The notes beneath the pieces are model-generated. The model saw only the letters and a list, made by a program, of their open reading frames with translations. It was not told where the DNA came from and did no database searches. Shown here in pieces: positions 56,120-64,000 of a DNA stretch of 64,000 nucleotides (positions are counted from its first letter, which is position 1; each line of letters starts with the position of its first letter). This DNA comes from Azospirillum baldaniorum (GTDB lineage Bacteria; Pseudomonadota; Alphaproteobacteria; Azospirillales; Azospirillaceae): assembly GCF_003119195.2 (NCBI RefSeq), contig NZ_CP022253.1, positions 1,807,001 to 1,871,000 of the forward strand. The letters are read 5' to 3'. Position numbers and translations under genes: made by a program.

Positions 56120-57076
56120 TCACAGGGTCTTCAGGAACGATTCGACGTCGGCCGGGCCCTGAACGGAGGTTCCGGCCAATTCCTTGTCGATGCGCTTGGC
56201 GAGACCCGACAGCACCTTGCCCGAGCCGAGTTCGACCAGCGTGTCGATGCCCTGCTCCTTCATATAGAGCACGCTCTCGCGCCAGCGAACCATGCCGGTC
56301 ACCTGCTCGACCAGAAGGCGGCGTATCTCGTTGGGGTCCGACACGGCCGACGCGGTCACGTTGGCGACCACCGGAACCGCCGGCGCGCCGATCGTCACGT
56401 TGGCCAGGGCTTCGGCCATGGCGTCGGCGGCGGGCTGCATCAGCGGGCAATGGAAGGGCGCGCTGACCGGCAGGCGCACGGTGCGCTTCAGCCCGCGCTC
56501 GGCCGCGATCACGATGGCGCGGTCGATGGCCTCGGCGTGGCCGGAGATCACCACCTGCCCCGACGAGTTGTCGTTGGCGACGGTGCAGACCTCGGTCTGG
56601 CCCGCCGGGGTCTTGGCGGCGTCTGCGGCGATGGCCTGGGCCTGCTCCAGCTCGGCGCCCAGCAGGGCGGCCATGGCGCCCTGCCCGACCGGCACGGCCT
56701 TCTGCATGGCCTGGCCGCGCAGCTTCAGCAGGCGCGCGGTATCGGCCAGCGTGAAGGCGCCGGCGGCGCACAGGGCCGAATACTCGCCGAGCGAATGACC
56801 GGCGACGAAGGCCGCGTGCCTGGTCAAGTCGAGCCCGCCCTGGTCCTTCAGCACCCGCAGAACGGCGACGCTGACGGCCATCAGGGCCGGCTGGGCGTTC
56901 TCGGTCAGCGTCAGGTCGGCCTCGGGGCCTTCGAACATCAGGCGGGACAGGCGCTGGTTCAGCGCGTCATCCACCTCTTCAAAGGTGAGCCGCGCGACCT
57001 CGAACGCCTCGGCCAGCTCACGGCCCATGCCGACGGCTTGGCTGCCCTGGCCCGGAAAGACGAACGCCCTGGTCAT
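56120..57076 (-). CDS. fabD: Malonyl-CoA:ACP transacylase
   Basis: 318 residues; loads malonate on ACP. Start MTRAFVFPGQGSQAVGMG is canonical. The nucleophile Ser is in FVAGHSLGEYSALCA and the catalytic His in SAPFHCPLMQPA; the conserved Arg and Gln positions fit. It is the first gene of the cluster fabD-fabG-acpP-fabF, divergent from rpsF. Its promoter must lie in the 393-base gap. Confidence 0.96.
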   Translation of the reverse strand: MTRAFVFPGQGSQAVGMGRELAEAFEVARLTFEEVDDALNQRLSRLMFEGPEADLTLTENAQPALMAVSVAVLRVLKDQGGLDLTRHAAFVAGHSLGEYSALCAAGAFTLADTARLLKLRGQAMQKAVPVGQGAMAALLGAELEQAQAIAADAAKTPAGQTEVCTVANDNSSGQVVISGHAEAIDRAIVIAAERGLKRTVRLPVSAPFHCPLMQPAADAMAEALANVTIGAPAVPVVANVTASAVSDPNEIRRLLVEQVTGMVRWRESVLYMKEQGIDTLVELGSGKVLSGLAKRIDKELAGTSVQGPADVESFLKTL

Positions 57077-57469
57077 GCTGTCTGGGAACCCTAGTAAAAA
57101 GGCGCGCCACCCGCGGCACCGCCGTTGAATTCGGCGACAGTCATACCCGGCCTTTCGGGCAAGTCAAGCGATGCTCAACGTTGACGAGGTCGAATTGGTG
57201 CCTTTCTGTTGCTTTTTCGGCGTTTTTTCATTGCTGCGATGCAAAGGCGAACGGAGAAAAGGGCCATTCCAAGGCACGTCAAAGGCAGGGGCGCAGGAAT
57301 CGTCGGCCGGCTCGTGTTTCCGCTTGTCGGAATAGGGCTTTTGTGCATACTGCGCCGCTTCATAACTCCTTGCCGGTGGCTCGCGTGCCGTCGGCTAGGC
57401 CCGGGCGGCTGATCCTGTCCATAGGGGATGGGGCGCAGCGCCGGACCATGAACAGCCATGGGGAGTACA
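57077..57469. other. Divergent intergenic region, fabD / rpsF
   Basis: 393 bases with no credible gene. It holds T-rich runs near 57210-57235 and a likely rpsF promoter at 57324-57351. The leader of about 110 bases before rpsF is GC-rich and may fold; S6:S18-binding leaders occur in other bacteria, but I could not recognise one here with certainty. Confidence 0.5.
57324..57351 (+). promoter_or_regulatory. Putative sigma-70 promoter of the rpsF operon
   Basis: A -35-like TTGTCG (57324-57329) and -10-like CATACT (57346-57351) are 16 bases apart, about 118 bases before the rpsF start. No better pair is seen in this gap. Confidence 0.4.
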
Positions 57470-57907
57470 ATGGCTCTTTACGAGTGCGTGCTGATCGCGC
57501 GCCAGGACATCTCGGCCGCCCAGGCCGAGCAGCTCGGCGAGCAGTTCGCCCAGATCATTCGCGACAACGGCGGCCAGGTCGCCAAGACCGAATACTGGGG
57601 TCTGAAGACGCTCACCTACAAGATCAAGAAGAACCGCAAGGGTCACTACACCCTGTTCAACCTTGACGCCCCCGCCGCCGCCGTCCTCGAGATGGAGCGC
57701 AACATGGGCATCAACGAGGACGTGCTGCGCTTCATGACCGTCCGCGTCGATGCGCTGGACGCCAACCCGTCGGTGATGATGCAGAGCCGCGGCGAGCGTG
57801 GTGACCGCGGCGATCGCGGCGACCGCGGCCCGCGCCGCTTCGAGGATCGTGGCCCGCGCCCGCCGCGTCGCCAGGAGCCCACCGTTGCCGAAGGGGAGAA
57901 CGCCTAA
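57470..57907 (+). CDS. rpsF: 30S ribosomal protein S6
   Basis: 145 residues. The S6 fold occupies the first 95: [42 protein letters not shown] (pieces [15 protein letters not shown] and TYKIKKN), and [20 protein letters not shown]. The tail of about 45 residues is unusual: Arg-, Gly- and Asp-rich with repeated RGD units ([15 protein letters not shown]) and Arg-Pro stretches, likely disordered and RNA-binding. ATG at 57470 with GGGGAG upstream. First gene of rpsF-rpsR-DUF2232-rplI. Its stop touches the rpsR start with no base between. Confidence 0.96.
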   Translation: MALYECVLIARQDISAAQAEQLGEQFAQIIRDNGGQVAKTEYWGLKTLTYKIKKNRKGHYTLFNLDAPAAAVLEMERNMGINEDVLRFMTVRVDALDANPSVMMQSRGERGDRGDRGDRGPRRFEDRGPRPPRRQEPTVAEGENA

Positions 57908-58180
57908 ATGTCCGACAAGCAGACCTCGGGCGCTCCGGCCCGCACCGGTGGCGGTCCCCGCCGTCCGTTCTTCCGCCGCCGCAAGACCTGCCCGTTCTCG
58001 GGCGCGAACGCCCCGGCGATCGATTACAAGGACGTCAAGCTCCTGTCCCGCTTCATCTCCGAGCGTGGCAAGATCGTGCCGAGCCGCATCACCGCGGTTT
58101 CCGCGAAGAAGCAGCGCGAGCTCGCCCGCGCCATCAAGCGCGCCCGCTTCCTGGCCCTGCTTCCCTACGTGGTGAAGTAA
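57908..58180 (+). CDS. rpsR: 30S ribosomal protein S18
   Basis: 90 residues. The conserved core is [65 protein letters not shown] (pieces [17 protein letters not shown] and [16 protein letters not shown]), as in all S18. It binds the platform of the 30S subunit with S6. It begins at the base after the rpsF stop and is followed, 33 bases later, by the DUF2232 gene. Confidence 0.97.
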   Translation: MSDKQTSGAPARTGGGPRRPFFRRRKTCPFSGANAPAIDYKDVKLLSRFISERGKIVPSRITAVSAKKQRELARAIKRARFLALLPYVVK

Positions 58181-58213
58181 GGACCGAAGCGGACAACAGG
58201 CAAAGGTAATCCC

Positions 58214-59170
58214 ATGGCCTCGCCCCTGGCCGCCCCTCTGGCGGCTGCCATCGGTGTCGGCGTGGTCAGCGCATTCTTCTATCTCGCCGTTCTGTTCGGC
58301 GGGTTCGGGGCGCTGATCCTGGGCTATCTGGCGCCGCTGCCGCTGTTCCTCGCGGGACTGTGGCTCGGCTCCACCGCCTCCCTTCTCGCCGGTGCGGTGG
58401 GAACGGTGGCGGTCCTGGCGGTGTCGTCCAGCGTCCTGGTGTCTCTCGCCTATCTGGTGACCGCGGCTGTCCCGGTCATCCTGGTGGTGCGGCAGGCGCT
58501 GCTGGCGCGGGCGGCTCCCGACGGGAGTGTTGAATGGTATCCTCCGGGCCGGCTCCTGATGGCGCTGACCGGAATGGGACTGGCGGGCCTTCTGGGTGCC
58601 GCGGTTCTGACGCTCGATCAGCCCGGCGGGCTGGAGGGCGCGGTGCGGGAAACGCTGAGCCGCATGGCGGACCAGATGTTCTCCGCGCAGGGCCAACAGG
58701 CTCCGGACCCGCAGGACATCTGGATGGCCGAGGTGTTGCCGGGCTTCGCGGTGATCTCATGGCTCGTCATGACGATCGTCAACGGAGCCCTGGCACAGGG
58801 CGTCCTGATGCGGTTCGGCCGCAACCGGCGCCCCGCCATGCGGCTGGACGACGTGGAACTGCCCCGGTGGCTCGCCACCGCGTTCCTGCTGACCATGGTG
58901 GCCGCCTCGCTGGCGTCGGACCCGGTCGGGTTCCTCGCGGTCAACGCCGCGCTGATCCTGTCCCTGCCATTCGCCTTTGCCGGGCTTTCGGTGGTGCATG
59001 TGTTCGCCCGACGCCGATCGGCCAAGCTGCCGATCCTCATCGGGTTCTACATGTTCCTGTTTCTTTTCGGTTGGCCGATCGTGCTGATGGTCGGTCTGGG
59101 CATGATCGAGCAATGGATTGGGCTGCGTCGCCGTCTCCGGCCCGCCGGCCCCGATCAGGAGGACGAGTGA
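58214..59170 (+). CDS. DUF2232 integral membrane protein
   Basis: 318 residues with about eight membrane helices (for instance [17 protein letters not shown] and [20 protein letters not shown]). It belongs to the DUF2232 family, which in alphaproteobacteria is regularly found between rpsR and rplI. The family is distantly related to YybS-type membrane proteins of unknown function. ATG at 58214. Its stop shares one base with the rplI start (TGATGG), so translation is coupled to a ribosomal gene. Confidence 0.88.
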   Translation: MASPLAAPLAAAIGVGVVSAFFYLAVLFGGFGALILGYLAPLPLFLAGLWLGSTASLLAGAVGTVAVLAVSSSVLVSLAYLVTAAVPVILVVRQALLARAAPDGSVEWYPPGRLLMALTGMGLAGLLGAAVLTLDQPGGLEGAVRETLSRMADQMFSAQGQQAPDPQDIWMAEVLPGFAVISWLVMTIVNGALAQGVLMRFGRNRRPAMRLDDVELPRWLATAFLLTMVAASLASDPVGFLAVNAALILSLPFAFAGLSVVHVFARRRSAKLPILIGFYMFLFLFGWPIVLMVGLGMIEQWIGLRRRLRPAGPDQEDE

Positions 59171-59736
59171 TGGAAGTTATTCTGCTGGAGCGGGTCGAGA
59201 AGCTCGGCCAGATGGGCCAGGTCGTGAAGGTGCGTCCCGGCTTCGCCCGCAACTATCTGCTGCCGCAGAAGAAGGCCATGCGCGCCACCAAGGCGAACAT
59301 GGCGTTCTTCGAGAAGCAGAAGGCCCACCTGGAGGCCGTCAACCTCGAGCGCCGCAAGGACGCCGAGCAGGTTGCCGCCAAGATGAACGACGTGACGGTC
59401 GTCGTGATCCGTCAGGCCGGCGAGACCGGCGTGCTGTACGGTTCGGTGACGCCGCGCGACGTCGCGGACGCCCTTGACGCTGCCGGCTACAAGGTCGACC
59501 GCAAGCAGGTGTCGATCGAGACCCCGATCAAGACGCTGGGCCTGTTCAAGCTGCGCGTCGTCCTGCACCCCGAGGTGAGCATCTCCGTCACGGTGAACGT
59601 CGCCCGCTCGCAGGAAGAGGCTGAACTGCAGCTCTCCCGCGGCGGCATGGTCACCGCGGCCGACCTGCGCGACGACGAGGACGAGATCGAGGAGGCCCCC
59701 GAGGCCGCCGAGGCCGAGGTTTCCGAGGAGGGCTGA
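59170..59736 (+). CDS. rplI: 50S ribosomal protein L9
   Basis: 188 residues. N-domain [21 protein letters not shown] and [19 protein letters not shown] are canonical, then the long connecting helix ([22 protein letters not shown]) and the C-domain with [16 protein letters not shown]. The chain ends in an acidic tail ([21 protein letters not shown] is its end, about 20 residues), longer than in E. coli L9 of 149 residues. ATG at 59170 overlaps the previous stop by one base. Followed by a strong terminator. Confidence 0.97.
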   Translation: MEVILLERVEKLGQMGQVVKVRPGFARNYLLPQKKAMRATKANMAFFEKQKAHLEAVNLERRKDAEQVAAKMNDVTVVVIRQAGETGVLYGSVTPRDVADALDAAGYKVDRKQVSIETPIKTLGLFKLRVVLHPEVSISVTVNVARSQEEAELQLSRGGMVTAADLRDDEDEIEEAPEAAEAEVSEEG

Positions 59737-59772
59737 CCGCCCGCTCAACGAGACCAGTCCGCTCGTCCGGAA

Positions 59773-59806
59773 GCCGCCCGCCCCCGAAAGGGGCGAGGCG
59801 GCTTTT
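59773..59806 (+). terminator. Intrinsic terminator of the rpsF-rplI operon
   Basis: A 12-bp GC-rich stem with one bulged A (59773-59784 with 59790-59802), 5-base loop, then TTTTCCGTTTT. It closes the ribosomal operon. Confidence 0.88.
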
Positions 59807-59986
59807 CCGTTTTCCGCACTTCGCCACATCCGGCCCCTCCCCCTTCCGGATGCGCCGGACGCCCCGCCCCCTGCCCCGTCCGGCGGGTTGCCTCCCCCCG
59901 CTCCGAACTCCGACTCTCGTTCCTGGTGATTCGCTCGTGGCGAAGGAACCGGACCGAGTCGTGTTCGACGGATGCGGAGATGCGCG

Positions 59987-61240
59987 ATGCTGCTTGCCCG
60001 CCTGCTCAGCCCGGCCCTGACCGCCGGCGCTCTGGACATCGTCGGCGCCGATGGGCGGAGGCACCGCGTGGGAGTCGGCACGCCGTCTCTCACGCTGCGT
60101 CTGCACGACAAGACGCTGCACCGCGACCTCGTGATGAATCCGCGGCTGCGCTTCGGCGAAGCCTACATGGACGGCCGCCTGACCATCGAGGGTGGCTCGG
60201 TCTATGATTTACTGGCGCTGCTGAGCGCCGGGACGGACAATGTCCAGGGCGTCCTGGGCAGTTTGCGGGAAACCCTCTCACCCGCGTTGCGGCTTATCCA
60301 GCAGAGCAATCCCCTGCGGCGGTCGCGGCGCAACGTGGCCCATCATTACGACCTGTCGCGCTCCTTCTTCGAGCTGTTCCTCGACCGCGACCTGCAATAT
60401 TCCTGCGCCTACTTCCCCACCCCCAACACCGGGCTGGACGAGGCGCAGGAGGCCAAGAAACGGCACATTGCCGCGAAGCTGCTGCTTCGGCCGGGCATGC
60501 GGGTGTTGGACATCGGTTGCGGCTGGGGCGGCATGGCGCTCTATCTCGCCCGCATGACCGGCGCCCAGGTTACCGGAATCACGCTGTCCAGCGAACAGCT
60601 CGCCGTGGCGCGGGAGCGGGCGGCCCATGCCGGGCTGGCCGGTCAGGTCCGCTTCGAGCTGCGCGACTACCGGGAGATGGAGGGACGTTTCGACCGCATC
60701 GTCTCGGTCGGCATGTTCGAGCATGTCGGGGTGCCCCATTATCCGGCCTTCTTCGCCAAGCTGCGCGACCTGCTGGCCGAGGACGGGGTCGCGTTGCTTC
60801 ATGCCATCGGCCGGTCGGACGGGCCGGGTTCCACCAACCCATGGTTCCGGAAATACATCTTCCCAGGCGGCTACTCGCCCGCCCTGTCGGAGGTGATCCC
60901 GGCGGTGGAAAAGGCCGGGCTGTGGAACACCGACGTCGAAATTCTGCGCCTTCACTACGCCGAGACGCTGCGCCATTGGCGGGAGCGGTTCGCGACCCGG
61001 CGGGAGGACGCCCGCGCGATGTACGACGAACGCTTCTGCCGGATGTGGGAGTTCTATCTGGCGGGGGCGGAGATCAGCTTCCGCTACCAGGGGCACATGG
61101 TTTTCCAGATGCAGCTCGCCCGTTCCCTGGGCGCCGTCCCGCTCGTCCGCGATTACATGCAGCGCACCGAGGCGGCCTTGACCGAGGCAGTCCCGCCACC
61201 CTTGCGGACGGGTCGGAACGTCGGCGCCAACAACGCGTGA
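59987..61240 (+). CDS. cfa: Cyclopropane-fatty-acyl-phospholipid synthase family methyltransferase
   Basis: 417 residues from ATG 59987, eight bases after GGAG. An N-terminal lipid-binding domain (FGEAYMDGRLTIEGGSVYDLL) leads to the methyltransferase with RRNVAHHYDLSRSFFELFLD, LQYSCAYFPTPNTGLDEAQ, the SAM loop VLDIGCGWGGMALYLA, and VSVGMFEHVGVPHYPAFF with the conserved Glu. YIFPGGYSPALSEV is also typical. It adds a methylene from SAM across the double bond of phospholipid chains, hardening membranes against acid and stationary-phase stress. It stands alone between the ribosomal operon and dnaB. Confidence 0.94.
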   Translation: MLLARLLSPALTAGALDIVGADGRRHRVGVGTPSLTLRLHDKTLHRDLVMNPRLRFGEAYMDGRLTIEGGSVYDLLALLSAGTDNVQGVLGSLRETLSPALRLIQQSNPLRRSRRNVAHHYDLSRSFFELFLDRDLQYSCAYFPTPNTGLDEAQEAKKRHIAAKLLLRPGMRVLDIGCGWGGMALYLARMTGAQVTGITLSSEQLAVARERAAHAGLAGQVRFELRDYREMEGRFDRIVSVGMFEHVGVPHYPAFFAKLRDLLAEDGVALLHAIGRSDGPGSTNPWFRKYIFPGGYSPALSEVIPAVEKAGLWNTDVEILRLHYAETLRHWRERFATRREDARAMYDERFCRMWEFYLAGAEISFRYQGHMVFQMQLARSLGAVPLVRDYMQRTEAALTEAVPPPLRTGRNVGANNA

Positions 61241-61422
61241 CCCGAGGTGTCCGCGCCACATCGACCCACAGGTTTTGCTCTGATCCAAGCTCTTGATAGA
61301 ACGTCTAAATTCCGCTTTACCCCCAGCTTTCACCGGCTGTGGGCAAAAGTTACTCACAGGAATGTGGGTATCCTTAACCCGATCGCACAGCTTTGCGTCC
61401 CGCCCTTTGCTAAAGTGCCGCC

Positions 61423-62955
61423 ATGGATGACAAGACCACCCAGCTTTTCGAGCCGCGCCCCCTCGACGGCGGGCTGTCCCGTGCCGCTGCCGTGAAGCCG
61501 ACGGCGGAATACCGCACGCCGCCGCACAACGAGGAGGCCGAACAGGCGCTGCTCGGCGCCATCCTGGTGAACAACAAGGCGTATGAGAAGGTCGGCGAGT
61601 TCCTGCGCGCCGAGCATTTCTACGACCCGGCGCACCAGCGCATCTTCTCGGCCATCGCCAAGATGGTGGAGCGTGGCCAGATCGCCAACCCGGTGACGCT
61701 GAAGGCCTATTTCGACAACGACGTCGAGCTGGCGCCGGACGGTGGCGCCGGCTATCTGGCGCAGCTCGCCGCCAACGTCGTGACGGTGGTCAACGCGGGC
61801 GATTACGGCAAGACGATCCACGACCTCTTCCTGCGCCGGCAGTTGATCGAGGTCGGCACGGACATGGTGAACGAGGCGTATCAGCACGACCTCGACATCG
61901 ACGCCATGGACCAGATCGAGACGGCGGAAAAGCAGCTGTTCGACCTTGCCTCGACCGGCGACGTCCGCGGCGGCTTCATCGCCTTCTCCGAGTCGCTGAA
62001 GGCGGCCATCGCCACGGCGGAGACGGCCTTCCGCCGCTCCAGCCACGTCACCGGCGTGACCACCGGCCTGCGCGACATGGACCGCAAGCTGGGCGGCCTG
62101 CATCCGTCGGACCTCATCATCCTGGCCGGGCGCCCCTCCATGGGCAAGACGGCGCTGGCCACCAACATCGCGTTCAACGCCGCCAAGGCGCACATGCGCA
62201 CCAACGGCGGCGAGGGCGCGCCGGTCGGCTTCTTCTCTCTGGAAATGTCGGCGGAGCAGCTCGCCACCCGTATCCTGGCCGGCGAGGCCGAGGTGTCGGG
62301 CGACAAGATCCGCCGCGGCGAGATCAAGGACAGCGACTTTCCCAAATTCGTGGCGGCCAGCCAGGAACTCAGCCGTGTCCCCTTCTTCGTGGACGACACG
62401 CCGGCCCTGACCATCGCCGCGGTCCGCACCCGCTGCCGCCGGCTGAAGCGCACGCACGGGCTGGGAATGGTGGTGGTGGACTATCTCCAGCTGCTGCGCG
62501 GCAGCTCGACCAAGGGCAACGAGAACCGCGTCCAGGAAATCTCGGAGATCACCCGCGGTCTGAAGGCCATCGCCAAGGAGCTGGAGGTGCCGGTGCTGGC
62601 GCTGTCCCAGCTCAGCCGCGCGGTGGAAATGCGCGAGGACAAACGACCGCAGCTCGCCGACCTGCGCGAATCGGGCTCCATCGAGCAGGATGCCGACGTG
62701 GTGATGTTCGTTTACCGCGAACAGTACTATCTTGAGCGCGGCGAGCCGGCCCGCCGGCCCGAGGAGTCGGAGGACAAGTACAACGACCGTTACGCCAACT
62801 GGCAGAGGCGCTACGCCGAGGTGCACAACACCGCGGAGGCGATCATCGCCAAGCAGCGCCACGGCCCGATCGGCAGCGTCCGCATGTTCTTCGACGGACA
62901 GTTCACGAAATTCGGCGACCTCGACACGACCCATGACTTCGGCCCCACTGAGTGA
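61423..62955 (+). CDS. dnaB: Replicative DNA helicase DnaB
   Basis: 510 residues. The N-terminal domain starts RTPPHNEEAEQALLGAILVN, which recruits primase; the RecA-like C-domain has Walker A ILAGRPSMGKTALATNI, GFFSLEMSAEQLATRIL, Walker B MVVVDYLQLLRG, and QLSRAVEMREDKRPQLADLRESGSIEQDAD (pieces SQLSRAVEMREDKRPQL and LRESGSIEQDAD). It unwinds DNA at the replication fork. It has no intein. ATG at 61423. Its end overlaps the alr start by 23 bases, so the two are probably co-translated. Confidence 0.97.
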   Translation: MDDKTTQLFEPRPLDGGLSRAAAVKPTAEYRTPPHNEEAEQALLGAILVNNKAYEKVGEFLRAEHFYDPAHQRIFSAIAKMVERGQIANPVTLKAYFDNDVELAPDGGAGYLAQLAANVVTVVNAGDYGKTIHDLFLRRQLIEVGTDMVNEAYQHDLDIDAMDQIETAEKQLFDLASTGDVRGGFIAFSESLKAAIATAETAFRRSSHVTGVTTGLRDMDRKLGGLHPSDLIILAGRPSMGKTALATNIAFNAAKAHMRTNGGEGAPVGFFSLEMSAEQLATRILAGEAEVSGDKIRRGEIKDSDFPKFVAASQELSRVPFFVDDTPALTIAAVRTRCRRLKRTHGLGMVVVDYLQLLRGSSTKGNENRVQEISEITRGLKAIAKELEVPVLALSQLSRAVEMREDKRPQLADLRESGSIEQDADVVMFVYREQYYLERGEPARRPEESEDKYNDRYANWQRRYAEVHNTAEAIIAKQRHGPIGSVRMFFDGQFTKFGDLDTTHDFGPTE

Positions 62956-64000
62956 TCCGCTGGCCCGCGCCGGCGCCGTCCTGACCATCGACCTCGGCGC
63001 CGTGGTCGCCAACTGGACGCAGCTCCGCGACCGGGTGGCCCCGGCGGAATGCGCCGCCGTCGTCAAGGCGAACGCCTATGGCCTGGGGGTGGGGCGCGTC
63101 GTTCCGGCGCTGGCCGCCGCCGGCTGCCGGACCTTCGTGGTCGCCCAGTTCGAGGAGGCGCTGGCCGTGCGCGCCGTGGCGCCGACCAACGCCCGTGTCC
63201 TGTCGCTGGGCGGCCTGCCCGCCGGCACTGCGCCCGACTTCACGGCCCAGCGCATCCTGCCGGTGCTGAACCATCTGGGCGACATCGCGGCGTGGCAGGC
63301 CCACGCCAGGGCGCAGGGAACGGCCCTGCCCGCCGTCGTTCACATCGACACCGGCATGAACCGACTCGGGCTTGGTCCGGACGAGCTGGACACGCTGGTC
63401 GGCGACCTCTCCCGGCTGGAGGGGGTGGATGTCCGGGTGTGGATGACCCACCTCGCCTGCGCCGACGAAGATTCGGTGATGAACAGCCAGCAGCTCGGGC
63501 GCTTCCGTTCGGCGATCGGGCGGCTGCCGGCGGCCGAGGCGAGTTTCGCCAATTCCTCCGGGATCTTTCACGGAACGGCCTTCCATTTCGACCTCGTGCG
63601 GCCCGGCTGCGCGCTCTACGGCGTCAATCCGACGCCCGCCGCGGAGAACCCGATGCGGGGCACGATCCGGCTCGACGCCCGGCTGCTTCAGGTGCGCAAC
63701 GTTGACAGCCCTATGACCGTTGGCTACGGTGCCACGCACCGCGTTGCGGCGAGAGGAAAAATCGCAACCATCGCAGTGGGTTATGCCGACGGATATCTGC
63801 GCTCGCTCAGCGGGCGCGGCCATGTCTTCGTCAATGGCGTGGCCGCTCCGGTGGTTGGGCGTGTTTCGATGGATCTGGTGACGGTGGATGTCAGCCACCT
63901 TCCCGACGCGGCGGTGACGCCCGGCGGGCTGGTGGAGTTGATCGGCCCGAACCGCCCGGTGGACACCGTGGCGAGCGAGGGCGGAACCATCGGCTACGAG
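62933..64000 (+). CDS. alr: Alanine racemase (3' end outside window)
   Basis: The visible 356 codons from ATG 62933 stay open to the window edge. PLP is bound by the Lys in AVVKANAYGLGVG; further landmarks are HIDTGMNRLGL, MTHLACAD, FANSSGI, VRPGCALYGVNP, VGYGATHRV with the second catalytic Tyr, VGYADGYLRSL and PVVGRVSMDLVTVDV. It makes D-alanine for peptidoglycan. The normal length is about 360-380, so only the last few residues are missing. The start lies inside the end of dnaB (23-base overlap), an order seen in several alphaproteobacteria. Confidence 0.94.
   Translation, partial: MTSAPLSDPLARAGAVLTIDLGAVVANWTQLRDRVAPAECAAVVKANAYGLGVGRVVPALAAAGCRTFVVAQFEEALAVRAVAPTNARVLSLGGLPAGTAPDFTAQRILPVLNHLGDIAAWQAHARAQGTALPAVVHIDTGMNRLGLGPDELDTLVGDLSRLEGVDVRVWMTHLACADEDSVMNSQQLGRFRSAIGRLPAAEASFANSSGIFHGTAFHFDLVRPGCALYGVNPTPAAENPMRGTIRLDARLLQVRNVDSPMTVGYGATHRVAARGKIATIAVGYADGYLRSLSGRGHVFVNGVAAPVVGRVSMDLVTVDVSHLPDAAVTPGGLVELIGPNRPVDTVASEGGTIGYE

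Overview
The window is a gene-dense, roughly two-thirds GC chromosomal segment from an alphaproteobacterium, most likely an Azospirillum-type member of the Rhodospirillales. Supporting signs are the Aap-type general amino-acid transporter, an NDUFS4-like complex I accessory protein, a phasin, the alphaproteobacterial order rpsF-rpsR-DUF2232-rplI, an LdtR-like MarR regulator, and sites resembling those of CtrA, CcrM and FNR/FixK. The genus is inferred from gene content and style, without a database search. I see no insertion sequence, prophage or CRISPR array.

Layout: 1-3020 holds two GNAT acetyltransferases, a DMT-type exporter and, convergent, a HisC-like aminotransferase. 3162-7491 (minus) is the aapJQMP amino-acid ABC transporter, divergent from metC and hisI. 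9390-9721 holds the most unusual element: two tandem small-RNA-like units, each with an FNR/FixK-type box, a matching promoter layout, an identical 25-nt C-rich segment and its own intrinsic terminator. 9722-13334 has small conserved genes, tRNA-Arg and tRNA-Pro, a DnaA-box cluster, a DUF192 protein and a pair of membrane-anchored coiled-coil proteins. 13485-18468 carries a deacetylase-like enzyme, a DUF1194 protein, a universal stress protein, an NhaD-like antiporter and the DUF1850 partner of a TRAP system.

18493-21559 (minus) is a TAXI-type TRAP transporter, divergent from a form II CO-dehydrogenase-like molybdenum hydroxylase cluster (21878-30578) with its maturation genes: MoxR/CoxD ATPase, CoxE, a split XdhC and a fused MoeA-like/MocA-like protein. 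30582-35116 has a glutamine amidotransferase, a periplasmic 5'-nucleotidase, a phasin and alanine dehydrogenase. 35168-40582 (minus) is a complete Liv-type ABC operon that ends in an L-2-amino-thiazoline-4-carboxylate hydrolase-like gene. Then come an LdtR-like regulator behind a perfect CtrA site, a 3-hydroxyisobutyryl-CoA hydrolase, a lipid kinase with a phosphoesterase, and hemB.

46063-64000 is mostly housekeeping: a PEBP-family protein, an AraC regulator, an RsmC-like methyltransferase, smpB, dapA, a soluble-lytic-transglycosylase-type protein, a small protein behind a second perfect CtrA site, mltG, the fatty-acid cluster fabD-fabG-acpP-fabF (minus), the ribosomal operon rpsF-rpsR-DUF2232-rplI with a strong terminator, a cyclopropane fatty acid synthase, dnaB, and the start of alr, cut by the window edge.
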